Positions 1 through 6,210 of a stretch of DNA of 6,369 bases are shown one piece after another. The translations under genes and the position numbers were made by a program. Location of the stretch: the NCBI GenBank assembly GCA_963708545.1, contig CAVPUD010000001.1:1-6369 (forward strand), written 5' to 3'. Origin of the DNA: Extensimonas sp963708545 (GTDB taxonomy: Bacteria; Pseudomonadota; Gammaproteobacteria; Burkholderiales; Burkholderiaceae_C). Positions within the stretch are counted from its first letter, which is position 1. Every line of letters begins with the position of its first letter. The notes beneath the pieces are model-generated. The model saw only the letters and a list, made by a program, of their open reading frames with translations, did not search any database and had not been told where the DNA came from.

Positions 1-3
1 TGA
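1..3 (+). other. Probable stop codon of an upstream gene (expected arnB) overlapping the arnC start
   Basis: The window opens with tga, and the arnC frame requires an ATG whose last two bases are positions 1-2. If the base before the window is A, this is an ATGA overlap like those at the three later junctions of this operon, and the tga would end the preceding gene. In the common arnBCADTEF order that gene is the aminotransferase arnB. Only the tga is visible; the rest is inferred from the pattern. Confidence 0.45.
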
Positions 4-1073
4 GCACGCTCAAGCCCTACCCGATTGACTGCGTCTCGGTGGTCATCCCGGTCTATAACGAGCAGGAAAGCCTGCCCGAGCTGCTGCGGCGCACCGCGGC
101 GGCCTGCGCGGGCCTGGGGCGCGCCTTTGAAATCGTGCTGATCGACGATGGCAGCCGCGACCGCTCGGCCGAGATGCTGCTCGAAGCCGCAGCCGCGCCG
201 GGCAGCCATGTGGTCGCCGTGATCCTGAACCGCAACTACGGCCAGCATGCGGCCATCATGGCGGGCTTTGCGCAGTGCCGCGGCGACCTGGTCATCACGC
301 TCGACGCCGACCTGCAAAACCCGCCCGAAGAAATCCCGCGCCTGGTGCAGCACGCCGCGCAGGGCTACGACGTGGTGGGCAGCGTGCGCCAAAACCGCCA
401 GGACTCGGCGCTGCGCCGCTGGCCCTCGCTGCTCATCAACTGGGCCGTGCGCCGCGCCACGGGCGTAGGCATGAGCGACTACGGCTGCATGCTGCGCGCC
501 TACCGGCGCAGCGTGGTGCAGGCCATGCTCGCCTGCCCCGAGCGCAGCACCTTCATCCCGATTCTGGCCAACAGCTTTGCGCGCCACACGACCGAGATCG
601 AGGTCGGCCACGCCGAGCGCGAGCACGGCACGTCCAAGTACGACTTCTTGCGCCTCATCAACCTGATGTTCGACCTGGTCACCTGCATGACCACGGCGCC
701 GCTGCGCCTCTTGAGCCTGGCCGGCGCGGGGCTTGCGCTGCTGGGCTTCGGCTTCGGGATGCTGCTGTTGGTGCTGCGCCTGGTGTTTGGCGCGCAGTGG
801 GCGGGCGACGGGCTGTTCGTGCTGTTCGCAGTGCTGTTTTTCTTCAGCGGCGTGCAGCTTTTGGGCATGGGCATGCTGGGCGAATACCTGGGGCGCGTCT
901 ATGACGATGTGCGCGCGCGGCCACGCTTTTTCATCGAACGCATAGAGCGCGGCGCACTCGCCCCTACGCTGCCAGCGCCTGCGCTGCCACCGTCTGCCGC
1001 TACCGAAACCGCCACGCACACCCAGGCGAATACGCCCGCCCCTTGCTGCACTCCACCCACTTGCGGGTCTTGA
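1..1073 (+). CDS. arnC: ArnC, undecaprenyl-phosphate 4-deoxy-4-formamido-L-arabinose transferase (5' end cut by one base)
   Basis: This inner-membrane family 2 glycosyltransferase transfers 4-formamido-L-arabinose from UDP to undecaprenyl phosphate on the cytoplasmic face. Reading upstream from the first in-frame GTG (39-41), the frame stays open to the window edge and begins STLKPYPIDCVSVVIPVYNE, so the probable start is an ATG whose A is one base outside the window; the full protein would be about 357 residues. Numbered from that ATG, the nucleotide-sugar site IDDGS lies near 48-52, the metal-binding DAD near 102-104 followed by LQNPPEEIP, and conserved segments include NRNYGQH, DYGCMLRAYRR and ERSTFIPILAN. 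Two membrane helices follow at about 238-263 and 271-296, then the MLGEYLGRVYDDVRARPRFF segment. E. coli ArnC has 322 residues; the excess is mainly a C-terminal Ala/Pro/Thr-rich tail of about 40 residues. It sits 4 bases before arnA. The identification rests on near-continuous similarity to E. coli ArnC recalled from memory. Confidence 0.96.
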   Translation, partial: STLKPYPIDCVSVVIPVYNEQESLPELLRRTAAACAGLGRAFEIVLIDDGSRDRSAEMLLEAAAAPGSHVVAVILNRNYGQHAAIMAGFAQCRGDLVITLDADLQNPPEEIPRLVQHAAQGYDVVGSVRQNRQDSALRRWPSLLINWAVRRATGVGMSDYGCMLRAYRRSVVQAMLACPERSTFIPILANSFARHTTEIEVGHAEREHGTSKYDFLRLINLMFDLVTCMTTAPLRLLSLAGAGLALLGFGFGMLLLVLRLVFGAQWAGDGLFVLFAVLFFFSGVQLLGMGMLGEYLGRVYDDVRARPRFFIERIERGALAPTLPAPALPPSAATETATHTQANTPAPCCTPPTCGS

Positions 1074-1077
1074 ATCC

Positions 1078-3156
1078 ATGAGCCTCAATACCATCGTTTT
1101 CGCCTACCACGACATCGGCTGCGCCGGCATCGAAGCGCTGCGCGCCGCGGGCTACACCATTGCGGCAGTCTTCACGCACGCCGACGACCCGAAGGAAAAC
1201 CGCTTTTTCGGCTCGGTCGCGCAGCTGTGCGCGCGTTTGGGCATCCCCGTGCACGCGCCCGAAGACCCCAACCACCCGCTGTGGATAGAGCAGGTGCGCG
1301 CGCTGCAGCCGGACTTCATTTTTTCGTTCTACTACCGCCACCTGCTCGGCGCGGAGCTGCTCGCGAGCGCGCGCCGCGGCGCGTACAACCTGCACGGCTC
1401 GCTGCTGCCGCGCTACCGCGGGCGCGCGCCGGTGAACTGGGTGCTGGTGCACGGCGAAACGGAAACCGGCGTGACCTTGCACCGCATGGTGCAGCGGCCC
1501 GACGCCGGCCCCATCCTCGCGCAGCAGCGCGTGCCCATTTCCGACGAAGACACGGCCTACACGCTGCACGGCAAGCTGCGCGAAGCCGCCCGCACGCTGC
1601 TCGACGCCGCGCTGCCTCGGCTTGCGCGCGGCGAGCTGCCCGAAGTACCGCAGGACGAAGCGCAGGCGAGCTACTTCGGCCGGCGCACGCCCGAAGACGG
1701 CCGCATCGACTGGAGCCGCCCGGCGCGCACGCTGCACAACCTGGTGCGCGCCGTGACGCAGCCCTACCCAGGCGCCTTTGCGCCCGTGGGCGAGCGCAAG
1801 CTGATCGTCTGGGCCTCGCGCGTGGTGCCCGATATGCCCGATATGCCCGGCGCGCACGGGCGCGCACCGGGCACGGTGCTCAGCACCGCGCCGCTTTGCA
1901 TCGCCTGCGGCGAAGACGCGCTCGAAATCCTCGCGGGCCAGCAGGGCGACGCGGGCCTGTACCTGGCCGGCCCGCAGCTCGCGCAGGAGCTGGGCCTGGT
2001 CGAAGGCTCGCGCCTGCACGCGGCGCCGGTGGGCCCGCAGCGCAAGACGCGCGTGCTGATCCTGGGCGTGAACGGCTTCATCGGCAACCACCTCTCCGAG
2101 CGCCTGCTGCGCGACGGGCGCTATGAAATCTATGGCATGGACATAGGCTCGGACGCCATCGAACGCCTCAAGAGCAACCCCGACTTCCACTTCGTCGAGG
2201 GCGACATCAGCATCCATACCGAGTGGATCGAATACCACATCAAGAAGTGCGACGTGGTGCTGCCGCTGGTGGCGATCGCCACGCCGATCGAATACACGCG
2301 CAACCCGCTGCGCGTGTTCGAGCTCGACTTCGAGGAAAACCTCAAGCTCGTGCGCTACTGCGTCAAATACCGCAAGCGCGTGATCTTTCCCTCGACCTCC
2401 GAGGTCTATGGCATGTGCACCGACGAGCGCTTCGACGAGGACCAGTCCAACCTCGTGGTCGGGCCGATCAACAAGCAGCGCTGGATTTATTCGGTGTCCA
2501 AGCAATTGCTCGACCGCGTCATCTGGGCCTACGGGCAGCAGGGCCTACGCTTTACCCTCTTTCGCCCGTTCAACTGGATGGGGCCGCGGCTCGACCGGCT
2601 CAACGCGGCGCGCATCGGCAGCTCGCGCGCGATCACGCAGCTGATCCTGAACCTGGTCGAAGGCACGCCGATCCGCCTCGTCGATGGCGGCGCGCAAAAG
2701 CGCTGCTTCACCGACGTGGACGACGGCATAGAGGCGCTCGCGCGCATCGTCGAGAACGCGGGCGGACGCTGCGACGGGCAGATCATCAACATCGGCAACC
2801 CCGACAACGAGGCCAGCATCGCCGAACTCGCCCACGAATTGCTGCGCCAGTTCGAGCAGCACCCGCTGCGCGGCCACTTTCCGCCGTTCGCGGGCTTTCG
2901 CGCGGTGGAGAGCCGCTCGTTCTACGGCGTCGGCTACCAGGACGTGTCGCACCGCAAGCCCAGCATAGCCAACGCACGCCGCCTGCTCGGCTGGAACCCT
3001 ACGGTGCCCCTGCACGTGACCATCGAAAAAACGCTGGACTTCTTCCTGCGCGAAGCGCTCGCCGAGCCCGGCATGCTCGCCGCGCAAGAAGAGCGCGAAG
3101 AAGCATTCGCGCAAGAGCCCGCACCGGAACCCGCACCGCAGGCGCGGAACGCCTGA
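1078..3156 (+). CDS. arnA: ArnA, bifunctional UDP-glucuronate decarboxylase / UDP-L-Ara4N formyltransferase
   Basis: This cytoplasmic two-domain enzyme has 692 residues (660 in E. coli). The N-terminal formyltransferase domain (about 1-305) uses 10-formyltetrahydrofolate to formylate UDP-L-Ara4N; the catalytic triad is visible as N104 and H106 in YNLHGSLLPRYRGRAPVNW and D142 in RPDAGPI, matching N102/H104/D140 of E. coli. The C-terminal short-chain dehydrogenase domain (about 324-660) oxidatively decarboxylates UDP-glucuronate with NAD+. It starts with a Rossmann GVNGFIG motif (330-336), has an NAD-ribose aspartate at D355, S441-E442 in PSTSEVYG, the Y471-x3-K475 pair and R626 in HRKPSI, so both activities should be intact. 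It starts at ATG 1078, 4 bases after arnC; the Shine-Dalgarno sequence is weak, so coupling to arnC is likely. Oddities are a duplicated PDM tripeptide in the formyltransferase domain (about 251-256) and a Glu/Ala/Pro-rich tail of about 30 residues after 661. Confidence 0.98.
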   Translation: MSLNTIVFAYHDIGCAGIEALRAAGYTIAAVFTHADDPKENRFFGSVAQLCARLGIPVHAPEDPNHPLWIEQVRALQPDFIFSFYYRHLLGAELLASARRGAYNLHGSLLPRYRGRAPVNWVLVHGETETGVTLHRMVQRPDAGPILAQQRVPISDEDTAYTLHGKLREAARTLLDAALPRLARGELPEVPQDEAQASYFGRRTPEDGRIDWSRPARTLHNLVRAVTQPYPGAFAPVGERKLIVWASRVVPDMPDMPGAHGRAPGTVLSTAPLCIACGEDALEILAGQQGDAGLYLAGPQLAQELGLVEGSRLHAAPVGPQRKTRVLILGVNGFIGNHLSERLLRDGRYEIYGMDIGSDAIERLKSNPDFHFVEGDISIHTEWIEYHIKKCDVVLPLVAIATPIEYTRNPLRVFELDFEENLKLVRYCVKYRKRVIFPSTSEVYGMCTDERFDEDQSNLVVGPINKQRWIYSVSKQLLDRVIWAYGQQGLRFTLFRPFNWMGPRLDRLNAARIGSSRAITQLILNLVEGTPIRLVDGGAQKRCFTDVDDGIEALARIVENAGGRCDGQIINIGNPDNEASIAELAHELLRQFEQHPLRGHFPPFAGFRAVESRSFYGVGYQDVSHRKPSIANARRLLGWNPTVPLHVTIEKTLDFFLREALAEPGMLAAQEEREEAFAQEPAPEPAPQARNA
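1828..1848 (+). repeat. Short tandem repeat inside arnA (gatatgccc x2)
   Basis: The 9-base unit gatatgccc occurs twice in a row, preceded by another ccc. In the arnA frame it encodes PDMPDMP in a variable loop of the formyltransferase domain, between the conserved WASRVV segment and APGTVL. It preserves the frame and looks like a recent in-frame slippage duplication. No function is suggested. Confidence 0.8.
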
Positions 3157-4058
3157 TGCCCCTCGGCCTGCGCATAGACGTCGATACCTACCGCGGCACG
3201 CGCGAGGGCGTGCCGCGCCTGCTCGACCTGCTCGCGGCCGCGCAGGTGAAGGCGACGTTTTTCTTCTGCGTGGGGCCGGACAACATGGGGCGGCACCTGT
3301 GGCGGCTCGTCAAGCCGCGCTTTTTGTGGAAGATGCTGCGCTCCAGGGCCGCGAGCCTGTACGGCTGGGACATTTTGCTCGCAGGCACGGCCTGGCCCGG
3401 GCGCCCGATCGGGCGCGAGCTGGGCGCGCTGATGCGCCGCGCGCTAGAGGCCGGGCACGAAGTGGGCCTGCACGCCTGGGACCACCACGCCTGGCAAGCG
3501 CACGCGGGCGACTGGAGCCGCGCACGTCTCGCAGCCGAATACCGCCGCGGGCTCGATGCGCTCGCAGACATCCTGGGCCGGCGCGTGGACTGCTCGGCCG
3601 TCGCCGGCTGGCGTGCGGACGAGCGCGTGGTCGAGGTCGAGCAGGACTTTGCCTTGCGCTACCACAGCGACTGCCGTGGCCGCAGCCTGTTTCGGCCCCT
3701 GCTCGAAAACGGCCAGCCGGGTACGCCGCAAATTCCGGTCACGCTGCCCACCTTCGACGAAGTCGTCGGCCCGCAGCGTGCGGCGCACGATTTCAACGAC
3801 TTCATTTTGAGCAAAATCCGGCCTGAGCCCGCACTGGGCCTGCCGTATCAGCTACAGGTTTACACAATCCACGCCGAAGTCGAAGGCATCCTCATGGCCC
3901 CTGCTTTTGCCGATCTGCTGCGCCGTGCGCAGGAGCGCTCGATCCGCTTCGCGCCACTCGGCGCACTGCTGCCCGCCGACCCTGCCACGCTGCCCACGGG
4001 GCACCTCACGCGCGGCAGCATTCCTGGCCGCGAAGGCTGGCTGGGGGTGCAGGCATGA
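3156..4058 (+). CDS. arnD: ArnD, 4-deoxy-4-formamido-L-arabinose-phosphoundecaprenol deformylase
   Basis: ArnD removes the formyl group from undecaprenyl-phosphate-linked L-Ara4FN at the cytoplasmic side of the inner membrane, which makes the transfer by ArnC irreversible. It belongs to the polysaccharide deacetylase (NodB-like) superfamily. The start is the ATG at 3156, whose A is the last base of the arnA stop (TGATG), giving 300 residues against 296 in E. coli; the frame stays open upstream inside arnA, but MPLGLRIDVDTYRGTREGVPR aligns with the family N-terminus. Visible landmarks are the D8/D10 pair in RIDVDT, VGPDNMGRHLWRLVKP (39-54), LYGWDILLAGTAWPG (68-82), the metal-binding H106/H110/H111 cluster in GLHAWDHHAWQ, AGWRADE (150-156), RYHSDCRG (168-175), the H239 segment YTIHAEVEG, and the terminal GREGWLG. 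I see no signal peptide or clear membrane helix. The stop overlaps the arnT start by four bases, indicating translational coupling. Confidence 0.97.
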   Translation: MPLGLRIDVDTYRGTREGVPRLLDLLAAAQVKATFFFCVGPDNMGRHLWRLVKPRFLWKMLRSRAASLYGWDILLAGTAWPGRPIGRELGALMRRALEAGHEVGLHAWDHHAWQAHAGDWSRARLAAEYRRGLDALADILGRRVDCSAVAGWRADERVVEVEQDFALRYHSDCRGRSLFRPLLENGQPGTPQIPVTLPTFDEVVGPQRAAHDFNDFILSKIRPEPALGLPYQLQVYTIHAEVEGILMAPAFADLLRRAQERSIRFAPLGALLPADPATLPTGHLTRGSIPGREGWLGVQA

Positions 4059-5869
4059 CGCCGCGCCGCGCTGCGCTCGCGCTGGGCGCCGTGTTTGCGC
4101 TCTTTTTCCTCGTGCCGCTGGGGCTGCATGGGCTATGGATTCCCGACGAGTCGCGCTACGCGCAGATCGGCCAGGAGATGTTGCGCAGCGGCGACTGGAT
4201 CGCGCCGCATTTTCTGGGCCTGCGCTATTTCGAAAAACCCATAGGCGGCTACTGGCTGATCGCGCTCAGCGAGGCGGTTTTTGGCGAAAACCTGTTCGGC
4301 GCGCGCTTTGCCTCGGCGCTGGTCACGCTGCTCACGACGCTGCTCGTTTACGGCTTTGCGCAGCGCCTGTGGCGCGACGCGCGCACGAGCATCGCGGCGG
4401 CGCTGGTCTTTCTGAGCTGCGCGCTCGTCGCCGGGCAAGCCGGGTACAGCAACCTCGACCCGCAGTTCAACCTCTGGGTCACGCTGGGTATGGTTGCGCT
4501 TTACTTCGCTTTCGAGAGCGGCTCGCGCGCGTCCCGCCTGGGAGCCTGTCGGGCTTTGGGCGTCGATAGCGAGAATGCGCCCCAGCGAGACCAGTTTTTG
4601 TCGGATTCGCCGCCCCATAGTGGTGCTATGGGGCAAGAAGCCGGTAAAAAATGGGCCGCTGCGGCGCATTCGCAGCTGACGATTCCAAAGTCCGACAGGC
4701 TCCTATGGTGGGCTGTTTTGGGCTTGGCCTGCGGGCTCGGCTTCCTGACCAAGGGGTTCCTCGCTTTCGCGCTGCCGGTGCTCGTCGCGCTGCCTTATGC
4801 GCTGTGGCAGGGCCGCTGGCGCGTGCTGCTGGCCTGGGGGCCGCTCGCCGTGGGCGTGGCGCTGCTCGTGTGCCTGCCCTGGGCGCTCGCGGTGCATTGG
4901 CGCGAGCCCGATTTCTGGAACTTCTTTTTCTGGAACGAGCATGTGCGCCGTTTTGCGAGCGCCACCGCGCAGCACATGCGCCCCTGGTGGTTCTTCGTGC
5001 CCATCGTGTTCGCCGGCGCCCTGCCCTGGGCTGCTTTGCTGCCGCCCGCGCTGCGCCTGGCCTGGGGCCAGCGCAGTGAGCGTGCCACGGCCTTCGTGCT
5101 GCTGTGGTTTGCCGTGCCTTTCGTGTTTTTCAGCCTGAGCAAGGGCAAGCTGCCGACCTACATCCTGCCGTGCTTCGCGCCGCTGGCCTTGGCCATCGGG
5201 CGCTACGTGGTGCAGGCACTCTCGCAAAGGTCTGCGCGTGCGCTGCGCGTGAACGGCGCGCTCAACCTGCTGGTGGGCGCCGGCGCGGCTGTGGGGCTGG
5301 TCTGGCTGCAGATGCACGATCCGCTGTACCCGCCGGGCAAGGGCTGGCGCCTGGCGCTGGTCGCGGTGGCGCTCGGCGTTTGGCTGCTCTGCGCCGCGCT
5401 GCAGTGCTGGCGGCCGCTGCGCCATTGGGCGGCGCCGGCCTTCGGGGTGTGGGCATTTTTCGCGCTCGTGCCCGCCGCGCTGCCGCTTGCGCTGGTGCAC
5501 AACAAAATGCCCGACCAGTTCATCCTCGCGCACCGCGAAGCGCTGCGCAGCGCGCGCACGCTCGTGAGCGACGACGTGGGCACGGCGGCGGCGCTCGGCT
5601 GGCGGCTCGCGCGCACCGACGTAGTCATGCTCGACACGCAGGGCGAATTACGCTGGGGCCTGTCGCAACCCGACGCGCAGGGGCGCTACGTCACGCGCGC
5701 CGACTTTCCCGCCTGGCTCGCGCAGGTGCGCCGCAGCGGCCCCGTGGGCATCGTGCTGCGCCTGAGCGACGCCGAAGAAGAGCCCCTGCTTGCGCTGCTG
5801 CCGCCCGAGGCCAGCGTGTACCGCGCGGGCCGGCTCGTGATCGCCATCATTGCCGCCACGGCGCCATGA
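4055..5869 (+). CDS. arnT: ArnT, undecaprenyl-phosphate-L-Ara4N:lipid A transferase, with in-frame palindromic insert
   Basis: ArnT is a polytopic inner-membrane GT-C family transferase that moves L-Ara4N from undecaprenyl phosphate to lipid A phosphate groups on the periplasmic side, the last step of the pathway. The protein has 604 residues against 550 in E. coli. Landmarks are membrane helix 1 (about 8-28), the first periplasmic loop with DESRYAQIGQEMLRSGDWI (31-49) and YFEKPIGGYW (58-67), NLDPQ (133-137), LTKGFLA (231-237), WREPDFWNFFFW (282-293), SKGKLPTYILPCFA (362-375), and a C-terminal soluble domain with SDDVGTAAALGW and LRWGLSQPDAQGRYV. The extra length lies almost wholly at about residues 163-217, between helices ending near 153 and starting near 216. 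This part is encoded by the palindrome at 4541-4703 and has no counterpart in E. coli ArnT. By inside-positive topology the loop should be cytoplasmic, away from the active site. The frame is open throughout, so function is plausibly kept. Start ATG and stop TGA overlap arnD and arnE by four bases each. Confidence 0.96.
   Translation: MTPRRAALALGAVFALFFLVPLGLHGLWIPDESRYAQIGQEMLRSGDWIAPHFLGLRYFEKPIGGYWLIALSEAVFGENLFGARFASALVTLLTTLLVYGFAQRLWRDARTSIAAALVFLSCALVAGQAGYSNLDPQFNLWVTLGMVALYFAFESGSRASRLGACRALGVDSENAPQRDQFLSDSPPHSGAMGQEAGKKWAAAAHSQLTIPKSDRLLWWAVLGLACGLGFLTKGFLAFALPVLVALPYALWQGRWRVLLAWGPLAVGVALLVCLPWALAVHWREPDFWNFFFWNEHVRRFASATAQHMRPWWFFVPIVFAGALPWAALLPPALRLAWGQRSERATAFVLLWFAVPFVFFSLSKGKLPTYILPCFAPLALAIGRYVVQALSQRSARALRVNGALNLLVGAGAAVGLVWLQMHDPLYPPGKGWRLALVAVALGVWLLCAALQCWRPLRHWAAPAFGVWAFFALVPAALPLALVHNKMPDQFILAHREALRSARTLVSDDVGTAAALGWRLARTDVVMLDTQGELRWGLSQPDAQGRYVTRADFPAWLAQVRRSGPVGIVLRLSDAEEEPLLALLPPEASVYRAGRLVIAIIAATAP
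4541..4703. mobile_element. MITE/REP-like palindromic element of about 163 bp inserted in frame in arnT
   Basis: The two ends are inverted copies: GGAGCCTGTCGGGCTTTGG reads inward from 4541, and the reverse complement of 4685-4703 reads GGAGCCTGTCGGACTTTGG, 18 of 19 identical. The arms continue as an imperfect palindrome: a GAATGCGCC block (4573-4581) pairs with 4662-4670, a CCA-T-rich-CGG block (about 4591-4603) pairs with about 4641-4654, and the centre is a perfect hairpin. With one gap the symmetry can be extended to about 4533-4712 (CCCGCC against CCCACC), so the true ends are uncertain. I see no transposase gene and no clear target-site duplication. The segment is locally richer in A/T runs than its surroundings. 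It encodes about 54 residues without a stop in the arnT frame. From memory, ends of this type recur between genes in Comamonadaceae, but I could not check this. Confidence 0.8.
4612..4634. repeat. Perfect apical hairpin of the palindrome
   Basis: A 9-base stem gccccatag / ctatggggc surrounds the 5-base loop tggtg, at the exact centre of the longer palindrome. It is not followed by a T-run on either strand, so it does not look like an intrinsic terminator. In the arnT mRNA it would form the tip of a long stem. Confidence 0.9.
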
Positions 5870-6210
5870 GTTGGATGCTGCTGCTCGGCGCCTGCCTGCT
5901 GACTTGCCTCGGGCAGATCGCGCAGAAATACGCGGTGCTGCACTGGCAGGGGCGCGCGCTGGGCGCCTGGGCCAAGCTCAGGTCTCCATGGCTTTTGCTG
6001 GCCTTTGGCAGTATGGGCGCCGGTTTGTTGCTATGGCTTTTGCTGCTGCAGCGCATGCCCGTGGGCCTGGCCTACCCCATGCTGAGCCTGAACTTCGTGT
6101 TCGTCACGCTCGCGGCGCGCTGGCTGTTCCACGAGGCTGTCGATGTGCGCCACTGGGCAGGCGTCGCGCTCATCATGGCCGGCGTGGCGCTGCTCGGGGC
6201 GCAGGCATGA
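5866..6210 (+). CDS. arnE: ArnE, L-Ara4N-phosphoundecaprenol flippase subunit
   Basis: ArnE is a small membrane protein of the EamA/SMR-like type that, with ArnF, moves undecaprenyl-phosphate-L-Ara4N from the cytoplasmic to the periplasmic face of the inner membrane, supplying ArnT. It has 114 residues against 111 in E. coli. Four hydrophobic segments are visible at about 2-18, 42-62, 66-86 and 95-112. Conserved family segments are GQIAQK (16-21), LQRMPVGLAYPMLSLNFVFV (61-80), TLAARWLFHE (81-90) and RHWAGVALIMAGVALLG (95-111). The ATG at 5866 overlaps the arnT stop (ATGA) and its own stop overlaps the arnF start in the same way. This fits coupled synthesis of the two flippase subunits, which are thought to act together. 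Confidence 0.96.
   Translation: MSWMLLLGACLLTCLGQIAQKYAVLHWQGRALGAWAKLRSPWLLLAFGSMGAGLLLWLLLLQRMPVGLAYPMLSLNFVFVTLAARWLFHEAVDVRHWAGVALIMAGVALLGAQA

Noticed and set aside
1000..2505. Long open frame of 501 codons on the - strand opposite arnA
   Set aside because: It lies entirely antisense to the conserved arnC tail and arnA, its translation is His/Arg/Val-rich low-information sequence with no recognisable domain, and such shadow frames are expected in G+C-rich DNA with biased third positions.
2223..3155. Upstream in-frame extension of arnD within arnA
   Set aside because: The frame is open but the translation is Arg/Ala-rich shadow sequence of arnA; the family N-terminus begins at ATG 3156.
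4612..4634. Hairpin as an intrinsic transcription terminator
   Set aside because: No T-run follows the stem on either strand, and the hairpin lies in the middle of an intact coding sequence at the centre of a longer palindrome.
4541..4703. arnT broken by an insertion (pseudogene)
   Set aside because: No stop or frameshift is created; all conserved ArnT segments on both sides remain in the same frame, so the gene is called intact with an insert.
4703..5533. Open frame of 276 codons on the - strand opposite arnT
   Set aside because: The translation is His/Gln/Arg-rich with no recognised fold and mirrors the codon bias of arnT; it is a shadow frame.
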